NCBI RefSeq assembly: GCF_000143415.4
Contig: NW_003314280.1
Coordinates: forward strand, 715,262 to 779,261
DNA from: Selaginella moellendorffii
Lineage: Eukaryota > Streptophyta > Lycopodiopsida > Selaginellales > Selaginellaceae
Direction of reading: 5' to 3'
DNA: 64,000 bases
The translations under genes and the position numbers were made by a program. The notes under the pieces were generated by a model. It was given only the letters and a program-made list of their open reading frames with translations, searched no databases and was not told the DNA's origin. Below, piece by piece: positions 10,242-21,309 of the stretch; the first letter of the stretch is position 1, and each line of letters begins with the position of its first letter.

Positions 10242-11707
10242 TTAAAGCATACGTTTGGGAGCATAAACAGCAAGGGACTCCTCCAGCCTCAGCCATTCCT
10301 CGGCCATCTGTCTCTTATAGTTAACCGACTGAGGCACAAACTCTGCACGTCGAAACCCAAGAAGATAGCCAGCATAGCGCCCCGATCTCTCCAAATTCGA
10401 GACAACAATGCTCTTGTTGTCAATCCCTCCATGAAGGATACCCCGATCATGCATCGCTTGCAGTGCCTCTCTTGCGCCAGAGCCAAGAGCTTCATACTGC
10501 TCGCTCGTCAAAGGTATGTCCAAGTTTCCCGTCCTAACATCCGACATCATCGTGTAGAGAAACATCCCCCCGCCAAAGAAACCATACGAGTAGAGGTGTG
10601 GTATGCAGCGTCCCTGGTACTTGTGCAGCCTCTGGTAGACTTTAATCTCTGTGACCGTGCTCTTGAGGCATGTTTCGAAATCACTTCGCCAGCAGGTTAG
10701 ATCCATGATCTTCAAAGCCACAGTTTTGCCCCGGTACTTTGCTCGAACCACACTCGCGCTCTGTGACACAAGCCTGGTCACTTCCTCTAGCTCGCGCTCG
10801 TCGATGCCACGTAGCATGGATTCAACCTTGTCAAGCCTGCCAAGTCCCATCTCTTGGCACGCTGCCATAAACCTGTGATTGAGCAAGCGAATGCCATCGA
10901 ACGAAAACTTCCTTGTGGGCGACACGCCAGAAGGTGGGGATGGCGAACGCCTGCCTAAATGCATAGCGTAGCCCAGAGATAACAGTGTTGTGGGATCATC
11001 CTTGGAAGCAACGTGAACTTTCAACCCGTCATCTATCCGGAAACAAAACGCTAAATGCTCCGCAAAGGCCACCATCCCGATGGAGACCTGGTTTAGTACC
11101 ATGTACACCCAGAGCCTTGCATACACAAGCTTGCTACTAGAAGACTCCATCCCATCCAATGTGATGACTCCCAGAAACATCATCTCATCCCCTGCAAAAC
11201 CGAGACCGAAGAATAGCAAAGAATTTATTGCAAAGAGAGAACTTCAAGAACAAGGAACTTACTTTCGCTGATAGTGCATATTTCGGCCCTGCCGATCGTC
11301 GGCCCACGCGGCCCACACGAGAGCTCGTGGCGAATGAAGGGTTTCATGGCCAATGCCAGTTCCCAATGTGGATTCCCTGCAATCGGCGGATCTGCTGCCG
11401 TCCTCTTTCCAGGGGCAGGCAGAGAATCATCCCGGTGAAGCGATAACCACCTGTCAAAGAGCTGCCCAAAATCTTGCCATGATTCGAGCTGCAGATCCTC
11501 GGCTGGGCACAAGTCGTCTAGGCGAGGGTAAGAAGAAGACGAGGCGGACGATGTTGAGGACCACTTCAATAGGAGAACTCCATGTAGGTCGCGTAGATGT
11601 AGCTTTTGGGGCGGCGAGCGCGGTAGATCAGGCCAACCTGGAACTGGGTCTTCTCGGGGAGGAACCGGCCTACACCGACGAAGTGGAAGTACCCTGCGCT
11701 CCTCCAT
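10242..11707 (-). CDS. Protein-kinase-like (probable pseudokinase) protein, unknown function
   Basis: A two-exon model fits: 11263-11707 and 10242-11191, with a 71-bp GT-AG intron (donor GTAAGTT, acceptor TTTTGCAG), giving about 464 residues. The C-terminal half reads like a kinase fold: a VALKIMDL strand with the lysine, a helix with TEIKVYQRL, a hinge-like MFLYTMMSD, then HGGIDNKSIVV where a kinase has HxDxxxxN. The catalytic aspartate is glycine and the DFG position reads LGF, so phosphotransfer looks unlikely. The first part of exon 1 (about 11580-11707) reads more naturally in the +1 frame (RFLPEKTQFQVG, SYIYATYMEFSY), so the true start or an extra splice there is uncertain. No signal peptide. 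Confidence 0.6.
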
Positions 11708-12480
11708 CCTTGCGCTAAAATTAGACACGCAAGTTATCACTTTCTCTTTCGTCGATGCTCATCCCGTTGCCACCTGTCTCTTCGGTCGGATCGGACACGA
11801 TCGTATGAAAGACGCGGCTCTGTTCTCCCCCATAGTTGACACCAGGACTCTTGCTACTGCTAAATCATTAACCGAGCGAACGAGCAATCCCAGAGCGCCT
11901 TCAAAAACGAGAAACTTGTCCACCTGAGCCTCCTGTGTGTGTCGCAGGTGATGTCCTGCGATCCCATGGAGCCTGATCGATTCACCACGTCTGGCAAACA
12001 CGAAGTTGATAGTGAACTCTAGTCAGTTGTGTCGGTCTTCAGTCACATAGCCTTGCTTTTGGCGGGAGGAGGAACTCTTCGCTCTTCTGGACGGCTTTGT
12101 AAGCTTCCTGTTGTGTAGAAGATAAAATATGAAGTTTATGTACCTTGCACCAAGAAGACATGCATGGAAGTCCGGCTCGCCGCTGCCGAATCCACGAGAC
12201 GTAATCCCCTCGAAGAAGTCTTTCAGAGCTTCCAGCCGGCTTTCCTGCGCAGTAACCGCTGCTTACAACTTGGAGATCGCTTCCCACCACTCCACCATGA
12301 TCCTGGGAGCTTCCGTTACCACGTACTTCTTCGAGGGGATTAACGAATGCCGAGAGCGTCTGCAGGTTCATGTCGCGAAAGAGGCCTGGCCTTGGAACTG
12401 AACTCTATTGTCGAAGCCTTGACACCGGAGAAAACCAGTATGCTAGTCCACTGCCTCTTCTGTGAGTGACAATTTATGTC
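11708..12480 (-). other. Possible further minus-strand exons, unresolved
   Basis: GC-rich stretches at about 11759-12001 and 12039-12371 read open on the minus strand, and a GTACAT...CACAACAG pair near 12110-12150 could be an intron. Nothing matches a family I know, and frames do not join without guesswork. They may be upstream exons of the kinase-like gene or a separate decayed gene. Confidence 0.3.
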
Positions 12481-12875
12481 GAAGAATTTCGGTATTATTC
12501 CCACACCAAGATCACTCCAATTGTCTTCACGTGCATGTAAAGCGTCGACTCCGGATCCAGATTCAGGCCCCTACATATGATCTCCCGGTCGGCCTCTGGC
12601 CGCAACTCTCGGCATCATGGTCCACGCTCACGACTTCGACGACATATCCAAGTGTAGAACTTGACAGAACTTGACGGTAATCGACTAATGCTTCATGCTC
12701 TTGGCAGTCGAAAAGCCCGGGCCTTGGTGCTCCTAGCAGCATTCCCACTTTCCTTACTGCCCATATTCCTGGTTTTTAACGAGGCAGCCGTGCGGAGAAG
12801 TACTTTACTGCCATTTGATTCATCAGCATTTCCGAGGCAATATTCCGGATGGTCCGCGAGGCAGAGGAAACTCTT

Positions 12876-12897
12876 GGGGGGGGGGGGGGGGGGGGGG
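12876..12897. repeat. G22 homopolymer
   Basis: Twenty-two consecutive G on the plus strand. No tandem unit surrounds it. Confidence 1.
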
Positions 12898-14099
12898 CTG
12901 GAAGCAACTATAGCCTTTTTAAATTAAACAGAAAGAGCTGCTCTGTGCTCTCTTTCGATTACTTTTGGAGGAGTCTTGGCCTCATAGAGATGTGTTTCAG
13001 ACGCCAAGTACCAAGCGTTTTTCTCTAGTTCATTGAAGATGTTGAACGAAATGAGGAACAATGAGGATCTGCTGCTGTTTTGAACCTTGATAAAACTTCA
13101 ATCCAGCTGATTCATCCAAGTTTAGGTACTTGACTTGTTTTCTTGAAAATAGCTGCAGTGACAATCAATGATAAATTCTAATGTTCAGGATGTAGCTAGA
13201 AAAGTCATGCCCTCCTTCCACCAGAGCTCGCAACATTTCTTTGAGAATCAAGTCAATGGTGAAGATCCTCTGGACTGCGAGCTCACAAGAAAGCAAATAA
13301 TTCTGCCAAAAGAAATCAAATATCAAGAAAGGACCGGCTTTTGTTGGCTCATTGCCATCAAAACCATTTCTGTAACGGAGGAGCCATCCTCCACAAGCAA
13401 GTGAGTGCATTTCTCGTCGGATCTTTCCACACAGCATGCCCTTGAATGATCACACCAGATTTTGGCTCTAACAACTCAAAAGCAGTGTTTGCCGTTGAAA
13501 TCGAACCTGGGAGGCTGAAACGCAAAAGAAGACATGCTCGTACATTCCGGATGTCCTCCCGATCAGTGCTTGGTTCCAATCGCAGCTGCTTGCGACGCGC
13601 CTTTGACGTCTTTCACTAGAGTATTTCTCCCTCGAATCCTTGAATAAAAAACGAAGCACGATTAAATCATCCATGACACTCATAGTGTCCCAAAATAGAA
13701 TCACACCGACTTAAAAAAACTTACCAGCCGCATAACATTCATCCTTTTTATATCTTAGTAAAGTGCTTCCTTAATTTGTTCGTCAATGCTTATAGACGAC
13801 CGAGACCTCTTTGCCGAGGCTTTGAACACCTGTAAACAGTCTCAGCGATAAAAACTACAACGCATGAGGCTTTGTGCTTACTTACGAGTTCGAGCTAAGT
13901 TGGGAACTCCTACGCTTTTGTAAGTTCCCTCCCCTCTTCGTATTCCATATCTAGAGGTAAAAGAAAGCTTGGTGACTTGAAACTCAGTGGCGAAGCACCT
14001 GAAGCGCGGAAGTTCAGATATAAAGTATTAGCGGCCATAGATTCTCGCAGCTCCTACCACTGGCCTTCTCAGTGCAATACTGCCTGGAAACTGCCACTG

Positions 14100-15690
14100 A
14101 GAACGAAAAGCTTCCAAAACATGAAAATCAAGAGATTACCTGCACTGCTGTGTTCTGTCAGTGGCCACAGTGATGATCGTCTTCCTGAGTACAACTTTCG
14201 AAGTCTGGACCATATCCCGTCTTCCAGAAACTTCAGGTGGATATCGAGCTGTGCAGTGTATCATGCACATCTCAGCCGCACCGTGGCTGATGCACATCTT
14301 CTCATGACAGGCATGAGTGTGGTCGATCACCGCCACAGAATAAACGCTACACCCAGTCTCGCCACAGGTGTGGCTCTTCAGCTTGGAGTCGTGCAGACGC
14401 ATAGCTGTCTTCCAGATAAAATCAAACAGCATACCTTCTCCATCCATTTCTCCAAGGCAACTTCCATCAAGGCCGAAATTGGTATTCTGCAACTGCTACC
14501 GAGAATCCTGCCAAGTTCCTAAGAAGCGCTTTTTGTCCGGAGCTCCCACGCCAAAAGGGATCTGTGACGTACAAGCTTTTGAAAAAAAAAACTAAGACAA
14601 TTTGAAGAACAAACTTACCGATCAATAGATCGGCTGTAATACGTGAACCACATATGCTAGTGCGTCCCAAAAAATCCAAAGGGTTCATATGAACAGCATT
14701 TTCATGAGCATATCCTGGAAAAAAGGATAGAAGGAAAAAAGATAAAATATCCGAATCTAAAACTTACCTGCTACTTGTGCGATAACTCCTCTTAAATGCT
14801 CATCCATTACATTGTACTGATAAGCACCTTCTATGTATTCAGCTGAAAACCCTCTTACGTTGTTTGGTAATTTATAGTCACCTGCAGCTTTCACGACATC
14901 ACCAGTTGGAAATCAGGGATACCTTCAAAAGTTAAAATACATTCTCAAATATTTAAATTTTAAAAAAAAAGAAAAATACCTTGGTACCCTGAAACAGATC
15001 TATACAACCATTGTAGTCTGTCAAAGCACCCTGAAGAAAAGAAAACCAACATGAGTTTTTACTCCCTCCTCCAGCTCTATGCTAAGATTATCTTTCCACC
15101 AACCCGAAACTAATCCCATGGCTGCTGACGATGGAAAAGAGCATAATATATGCCTAATACCCATATCCACAAGCCTAAAAATTCGAAAAAGAAAAACCAA
15201 AACAAGCCTAAAAATTCGAAAAAGAAAAACCAAAATCAGAACCAATGAGAAGTTTACTTACTCATCAAACAACTCCCACTTAAAAACAGTTCCTGGCTCG
15301 TGCCATGTGCGCGAAATAGTGCAGCTCGTTGGCTAATTGCGCATGTCAAACAATGGAAGCAGTGGAGAGTTTAAAACCTGCCATAATGGCCTGTCTTTAG
15401 TAGCAGCCATCCTGTGAAATAGCTCCAGATCAAACTAGCTAGCTGCAACTACTCAAACCTGAACCGCTCGCCTGTGAATGCCGCCTCTAGGCAGAGCGAA
15501 TGAGATCCATCAATCGATTGCTATAGGATCATTACCTCTTGTATGCTGGAGGAATGAATCCAGCACCGGGAGCAGCGTGCAAGAGATCGATCGCACCTTG
15601 TTTGCAGCAGCTAGGAATTTCTCCACTTTCCAGCCAGGGTTTTTGAGCAAGAATCCCTTTTCTTCTCTCCATGAATTATCCATGGTTGGA
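14100..15690 (-). pseudogene. Unidentified multi-exon gene or pseudogene
   Basis: Several exon-like segments with good splice borders read in minus order. About 15600-15690 starts MDNSWREEKGFLL. About 15280-15310 reads TVFKWELFDE before a GTAAGT donor. About 14995-15035 reads ALTDYNGCIDLFQGTK. 14768-14932 reads VVKAAGDYKLPNNVRGF and onward to a GTAAGT donor. 14619-14714 reads GYAHENAVHMNPLDFLG. 14136-14492 follows. The exons at 14768-14932 and 14619-14714 join in phase. A TGA near 14925 and a TAG near 14500 interrupt the best frame, and one junction has no consistent phase, so it is probably broken. I do not recognise the family. Confidence 0.4.
15171..15236. repeat. 33-bp tandem duplication
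   Basis: 15171-15203 and 15204-15236 are identical except for the last base. It lies within the unidentified minus-strand gene region, probably in an intron, and is recent. Confidence 0.95.
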
Positions 15691-15699
15691 GGTGGATAA

Positions 15700-16045
15700 C
15701 TGACAAATATCCGGTTATAAATCCCTTAAGGGTGTATCTTGTGGAATTTCTGCTTTAATATGGATCTCTTCTAAATTTTTTAGAATGTTCCGGTTGATAG
15801 TTAAATGCACATAGTTCAGCACGTTGATCTCTAGCTATATTTTGCTGGATCTCCTTGCTACATCTAAGTACCATGAAAAGTCAAGGCTTGAGTTGAAATA
15901 TTTATCTGAAGGTCTCTTTTATATCTTTAAGGTTGTTTGTCTTGGCTTTAAAAGTTGAGTTGGTTAAGTAAAAATGTGGGTTTGGTTGAGGGTGGTGAAT
16001 AAAACCAATATTGAAATTGATGATATGGATAGTTAATAAAGGTTG
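15700..16045. other. Intergenic, no gene recognised
   Basis: AT-rich flank immediately left of gypsy copy 2. Confidence 0.6.
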
Positions 16046-16221
16046 TGTGAGATCCAAGTGTATGGTTATGATGTTGTATATTAATATTAATATAGTGGGA
16101 TTTTGGTAGCCATTAGATTAGTTTTAATTTAGATCATTCACTCTTGTATATAAACTAAGGTTTTTGGGTTAATTTATATGCACATTTTCTGTATTCCCTT
16201 TCCATATTCCATTAACTCACA
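16046..16221 (+). repeat. 5' LTR of gypsy copy 2 (176 bp)
   Basis: Runs from TGTGAG to CTCACA, matching the LTR of copy 1. It is followed by TTGGTGGAGATGAAG at the primer-binding position. That does not match the usual initiator-Met tRNA site, so the priming tRNA is not identified. Confidence 0.9.
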
Positions 16222-16552
16222 TTGGTGGAGATGAAGAGTAATTTTGATTGTTCTTGAAGAGTGCTTGGATTTGGGATTTTAGTTTATGTCTAGCTTTTGC
16301 ACTGTCTAAATCTAATTTTTTCCATTTCCTTTATTTTGTTTTTTCCTTTTAGGATTTTGGTTTAGATTTAGCTTTTGCATTGTTTAGATCTCCCTTTTCT
16401 TCTAACCTTTTTTTCATTTCTCTTCTTTTACTCTTTTTTTTTCATTCATCTTCATGGCAGAGCAGTAATCTCTTCCTCCTTTAACTCTAGAGTAGCAATT
16501 GGTTTAATTACTTGATGCAATGTGATTTCAATTGAACAACTAAACTCAGTTA

Positions 16553-17376
16553 ATGGTGGCATTCATGGCACATGGTACAACTCCTGCTCTTGGTGTCAAC
16601 CCTCGCATTCGACCAAAGTTATTTCATGGGAATCCTAGAGATGATGTGTATTATTGGTTCGATCACTTCATAGTGATTGCCACATATCATTCTTGGGATA
16701 ATGCTCAATGTTTGTTTCCCATGTGTCTCCAAAGGGATGGCGCTATAATGGTACAATGGTTTGAGTGCAGCCACTCGTGGAGTGTTCTCTTGAACATCTT
16801 CAAACACACATTGGAACATGCTGACAATTCTAATGATGCCTTCCAACAATTGCATCGTATTTGTCAAAGGCTTTTGAGTCGGTGATGCAATTTGGCATTC
16901 CTTTCCAAAGCCTCTTGCTTTATGCAGAGCTAAATATGTCAGAGCAGATTAAACTAGGAATGTTATGGCTAGCACTTTGTCAAGATCTTGTTAAATTTAT
17001 GCATGCATTTACTCTAGCCACCCTTGACAATGCTTTTCGTTTATCACAATGTTATGAGACATCGCCTTTTCCACTTCTCACTGCATATCCTTCAGCTCCA
17101 CTTCATGTGGGCAATGATCCTGTTCCAATGGAGGTTGATGTTGTTGCTACTTGAGTACAAAGACAAAGGGGGTGAAGACATAGTTATGGCCATGATATTC
17201 ATTATTGGGCATGTGATGAAGTTGGTTACACTTATCAACGTTGTTGGTGTTTTCTGGATTAGTGGCCTCCATTTCCTGGGTGGAGACCTTGGCGTCAATA
17301 ATGTCCTATTAGTGTTGCTACAATGGAAGGTCTAGACACCAAGATGCATCCAGAAAACGAGGAGTCATGCGAGTAA
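16553..17376 (+). pseudogene. gag of gypsy copy 2
   Basis: Starts ATGGTGGCATTCATGGC and supplies the Gag N-terminus missing from copy 1 (GVNPRIRPKLFHGNP onward). Frameshifts near 16790 and 16870 and a stop near 17153 break it, and the zinc-knuckle region is degraded. The stop/start overlap TAATG at 17374-17378 is kept, as in copy 1. Confidence 0.85.
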
Positions 17377-17892
17377 TGAAGGGACCTTGTGCAAATAAAT
17401 CAATAACCCCTCCATCTATCTTTTGGAAGTATCATCAAGAGGTTCACTTGACATTAATTCATCCAATGTTTACTTTCCAAACTCTTTTTTATAACAAGAG
17501 GTCTCATATTATTCTCTTTGTGTTGGTTGATACAAGTTCGAGTTTATCTTCTATTGCTCGATCTGTTGCCACATGTTACGATCTACACTTGTATTGTGCA
17601 GTGGAGCTAGTTTTCATTCTTTATGGCAACGACCATACACATGCATATGCATGGGAAGAGGCAGACCTAATTGTGCATATGGGTGATCTTGAGCTTGGGT
17701 TGCAATCATTGCAAGTGGTGTTGAGTTAAGCTTTTGACCTCATTCGTGGTATGGATTGGTTGCAGCACAATCATAGCAAGTGTGATTTTGAGGTTTCTCC
17801 CCTTTATCTCACACTTTCCTATATTTCATCCATTCCTCTCATTTCTATACCTTTTTGTTCCTCTACTTTTCCATTACTTTTCTCTTTATTAC

Positions 17893-18086
17893 TGTAAGCT
17901 CCTGAGTTTAGACTTCCCAGGAGGTCACCCAGCCTAGTACTATTCAAACCCAAGGACGCTTAACCCCAAATATCCCAAGACCCTTAACCGATTGGAAAAG
18001 GGGGTGCACTCTTGTTCATGGGCCCTTTCCCTCTATATTTGAACCCCATGGATCGTCTCTCAAGTCGTTCCCTTTGGTTGCTTACA
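17893..18086 (-). repeat. 3' LTR of the Cassandra element
   Basis: The 3' LTR relative to the element's own minus-strand direction. A purine-rich GGGAAGCGTGGTGGAT on the minus strand (18087-18102) precedes it as a probable polypurine tract. Confidence 0.9.
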
Positions 18087-18278
18087 ATCCACCACGCTTC
18101 CCTGCAAGTTCACGCCCTCGTGAACGGAAGCTGAGAGCCGCAGCTCTCCCGAGAGCCCCGCTCTCTTGACACCCTACCCCTCGGGTCGAGCCCAGCGGGA
18201 GCAAACTGGACCAGCCAGATGTCAATCAACATGTGGTGTGATTCCCTTAGCCAACCAACTTAGTCGGACCCGAGACCT

Positions 18279-18289
18279 CTCTGATACCA
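18279..18289 (-). other. Primer-binding site (initiator-Met tRNA) of the Cassandra element
   Basis: TGGTATCAGAG on the minus strand, two bases inside the 5' LTR. This fixes the element's orientation. Confidence 0.9.
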
Positions 18290-18291
18290 AA

Positions 18292-18485
18292 TGTAAGCTC
18301 CTGAGTTTGGACTTCCCGGGAGGTCACCCAGCCCAGTACTATTCAAACCCAAGGATGCTTAACCCCAAATATCCCAAGACCCTTAACCAATTGGAAAAGG
18401 GGGTGCACTCTTGTTCATGGGCCCTTTCCCTCTATATTTGAACCCCATGGATCGTCTCTCAAGTCGTTCCCTTTGGTTGCTTACA
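18292..18485 (-). repeat. 5' LTR of the Cassandra element
   Basis: Identical in length to the partner LTR. The primer-binding site follows after two bases. It contains the better-preserved 5S-like block. Confidence 0.9.
18294..18364 (-). ncRNA. 5S rRNA-like Pol III promoter region inside the Cassandra LTR
   Basis: Read on the minus strand it holds an A-box-like GGTTAAGCATCCTTGGG (18347-18363), an intermediate element TAGTACTGGG, and a C-box-like GGGTGACCTCCCGGGAAG (about 18312-18329), in the order and spacing of the internal promoter of plant 5S rRNA genes. The 5' half of 5S is not recognisable. In known Cassandra elements this block can be transcribed by RNA polymerase III; whether this copy is active cannot be seen. 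Confidence 0.8.
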
Positions 18486-21309
18486 ATTACTTCCTCCTAT
18501 ATTTCCGTTTTGTTCCACACTTTCTTTTTCTAATCCCTCTGACAATCTTTGTGTTGTAATGGTTGACCAATTCATGAAGGAGTATGCTAATTTCTTTGAA
18601 TTTGACTTATCGTCTAGGGTTAAGATTGCCACACGTAATCTGATTTCAACCAAGGATACTCATCCAATCAAAGTTCCTGTTTGTCATTAGTCACCCAAAG
18701 ATATCAAGATTTTACATACAAATATCAAGGAGATATTGGAAAAGAGTGTTATTCGAAAGTTATGGAGTCCTTGGGCATGTGAACTTCATCTTGTAACGAA
18801 ATCTAATGGGAATATTCATTTCTGCATCAACTATCATCCATTAAACAAAGTGATAATCCCGAATGTGTACCCTTTTCTTCACATTGCTGATTTCTTAGGT
18901 TATTTATGGAGAAATCGTTGGTTCACCAAGTTAGATTTTGCTTCTGGGTACTAATAAATACCAATGGCTGAAGAAAATATTTTTAAAATTGTTTTTCATA
19001 TACCGTTTGGTTTGTACAAGTTTTTGGTGATGCTGTTTAGTTTGAACAATGCTTCAGCAACTTTCTAGTGGATGATAGACGAGGTTCTTTGCGATATGCA
19101 GAGATGACTGCTGACTTCATTGATGATGTCTTTATCCACTCGAAGGGATGTGGGAGGAACATGTCCGTGATGTTTGTAAAGTGTTGGATTGACTATAGGA
19201 TGTTGGTTTAAAGTTGAAATGGTCAAAGTGCGTGTTTGGGTCCAAGGACACGAATTATCTTGGGTACCGTATTTCTTGTGAGGGTTTGCAAGTTGACCCT
19301 GAAAAACTTGTGGCTGTTCTAAAGTTCCCTACTTTGAAGTGTGTAAATGATATACAACACTTCCTAGGCAAAGCGCGATATTTCGGTTGTTTTGTAGATC
19401 ATTTTTTTGATTGCACTACACTATTGGGAGCATTGTTAAAGTTATCAACGTCATCTTTCATTTGGTCTCCGGATTGTGAGCAGGCATTCATGAATCTCAA
19501 AGAGCTATTGATGACTCTTTTGGTTTTGGCATATCCTAATTACACCCAACCTTTCAATTTGTGCATGGATGCTTCTGATATTAGTTTTGGAGGTGTGCTG
19601 ATGCAAGAGAGCATGCGTGTGTTTAGTCTGCACAATCCCATTGCATGTATAAGCGAAGGTGAACTACTCCACGATAGAGAAGGAGTGTTTAACAGCAGTC
19701 TGGGGTTTTGAGAAACTTTATGCATATCTACATGGTTCTCATACATTACTAAAAGGTGATCATGCTACCATTACTTCATTATTGAAGCGGAAGAACTTGG
19801 TTAGTCATACTAGTCGGTGGGCTTTAAAGCTTTAGATATATAATTTTGATGTTATTTATTGCCTAGAGAGTTCTATGGCTGATGCTAATCCTTTTTTCAA
19901 GCTCCTATTCTTCACTTTCTTCTCATGTTTCTGACGAGTCTGTTGTTCCAACATTTGTGGATTTTCTAAACAAAGATTTTTTGCCGTCGGTAGTTACTGT
20001 ATTTGATGTTCAATGTCCACAAGGTGCAAAACAAGATCTACCTTCTCTTGATGAAGTTCACAAAGTTTAAAAGATTGAGCCATGGATTCAGAGGCTTTGA
20101 GATGGGTTTGAAAATCTTACATCACTTGCTGATGACTTGCCATTCTGGCATTTATATTATCAATATTGCCTTAAAGATGACGTTTTTTATTTTGAGAGGA
20201 TGGATCCTAATGATTATTTACAACTAGTGGTGCCTTTCATCTTTATTCCATGATTTCTCCATACTTACCATGATTCTTTTAATCTATGCAGGTATATGGG
20301 ACATCATCATATGACTAAGAAGTTACGCAAGTCTTTCTATTGGCTAGAGATGCGACCTGATATTATCCAGTATGTGTGTAGTTGCATTTGGTGCTATGCT
20401 CATAATACTCCCTCTCGTGCCATGAAAGGACGGTTGGAGTTAATTGCAGTTTCCCATCCATTTGAGTTAGTGACGTTTGATCTTATGGGACCTTTTCCAT
20501 GATCAATTGTTAGCAATGAATATATTATTATTGCTTCTGACTATTTGACTCATTGGGTGGAAGCTAGTGCTCTTGTTAGTGCCTCTGTAACTACTGTTGG
20601 ACACTTCCTCCTCAATCGAGTGGTGTTTTAGCATTTTTATCTAGAGCAGATTCTTTCAGATAAAAAGAATAATCACAAAGTATGTGAACTTTTAGCATTC
20701 GGATTGAGATGGTTATTTTTCATCTCTTTGGTATACATATGTCATAGGGGTGTAGAGTTCTGTTGGTGTTTCACCATATAAACTCTTATATGGTCATGAT
20801 CCAATATTACCAACGAAGCTGAGTTTACCTTTGCGATTGCCACAAGTTGCCAATGCTAGGTCGTTGGATTAGTATTTGATAAGCATTCTTCCATTTATCC
20901 AAGCAGAGTCTACCAAACACTTAGGCCGTATACAAGTGAGATAACAATAATGCTACAACTCCCATCATTATCCACCTGTAAAGTACAAAGTGGATGACTT
21001 AGTGTTAGTCTATTTTCCCCATTTTACGGTATATAGTTTATCTAAGGGGCTCTTTGCTTAGTGGAAATGACCATATTGGGTGTTGTGGCAAGTTGGACCA
21101 CAAGTTTATGAGATTCGACATGACGTATAGCAGGCTGATCCTCTAGAAATTGTGCATGTGTAGTGGTTGAAACACTTCATATAAAGGGATTAGGAACAAT
21201 TGATACCACCTATAGATTCGCCGATGCCTCCTCCTGACATTCCTCCAAATCCCGGCCTATCTACAAGAGAATTTTGATGGTCTTCTATTTTTCTGAGAGG
21301 AGGGGATGA

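Larger units (their letters stand above)
17893..18485 (-). mobile_element. Cassandra-type TRIM retrotransposon with 5S rRNA-derived LTRs
   Basis: A complete 593-bp element on the minus strand: 194-bp LTR, 205-bp non-coding centre, 194-bp LTR. The LTRs start TGTAAGC and end GCTTACA and differ at five sites, all transitions. Flanking target duplication is ATTAC at 17888-17892 and 18486-18490. The primer site TGGTATCAGAG (18279-18289, read on the minus strand) fits initiator-Met tRNA. A stretch of about 70 bp in each LTR matches plant 5S rRNA, the defining trait of Cassandra elements (known from ferns and seed plants). There is no coding capacity, so it must use enzymes of another element. Confidence 0.92.
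17376..21277 (+). pseudogene. pol of gypsy copy 2, interrupted by a nested TRIM
   Basis: Recognisable in order: protease (VDTSSSLSSIA, near 17527), RT fragments at 18736-18954 and 19100-19330, RNase H (DASDISFGG) near 19565-19620, the integrase HHCC finger near 20290-20410 and the core near 20470-20520. It holds many stops and frameshifts, the integrase deletion at about 20660, and the 593-bp TRIM at 17893-18485. Confidence 0.88.

Noticed and set aside
16222-16240. Initiator-Met tRNA primer site for gypsy copy 2
   Set aside because: The sequence after the 5' LTR shares only TGGT with the usual site, so no tRNA can be named.
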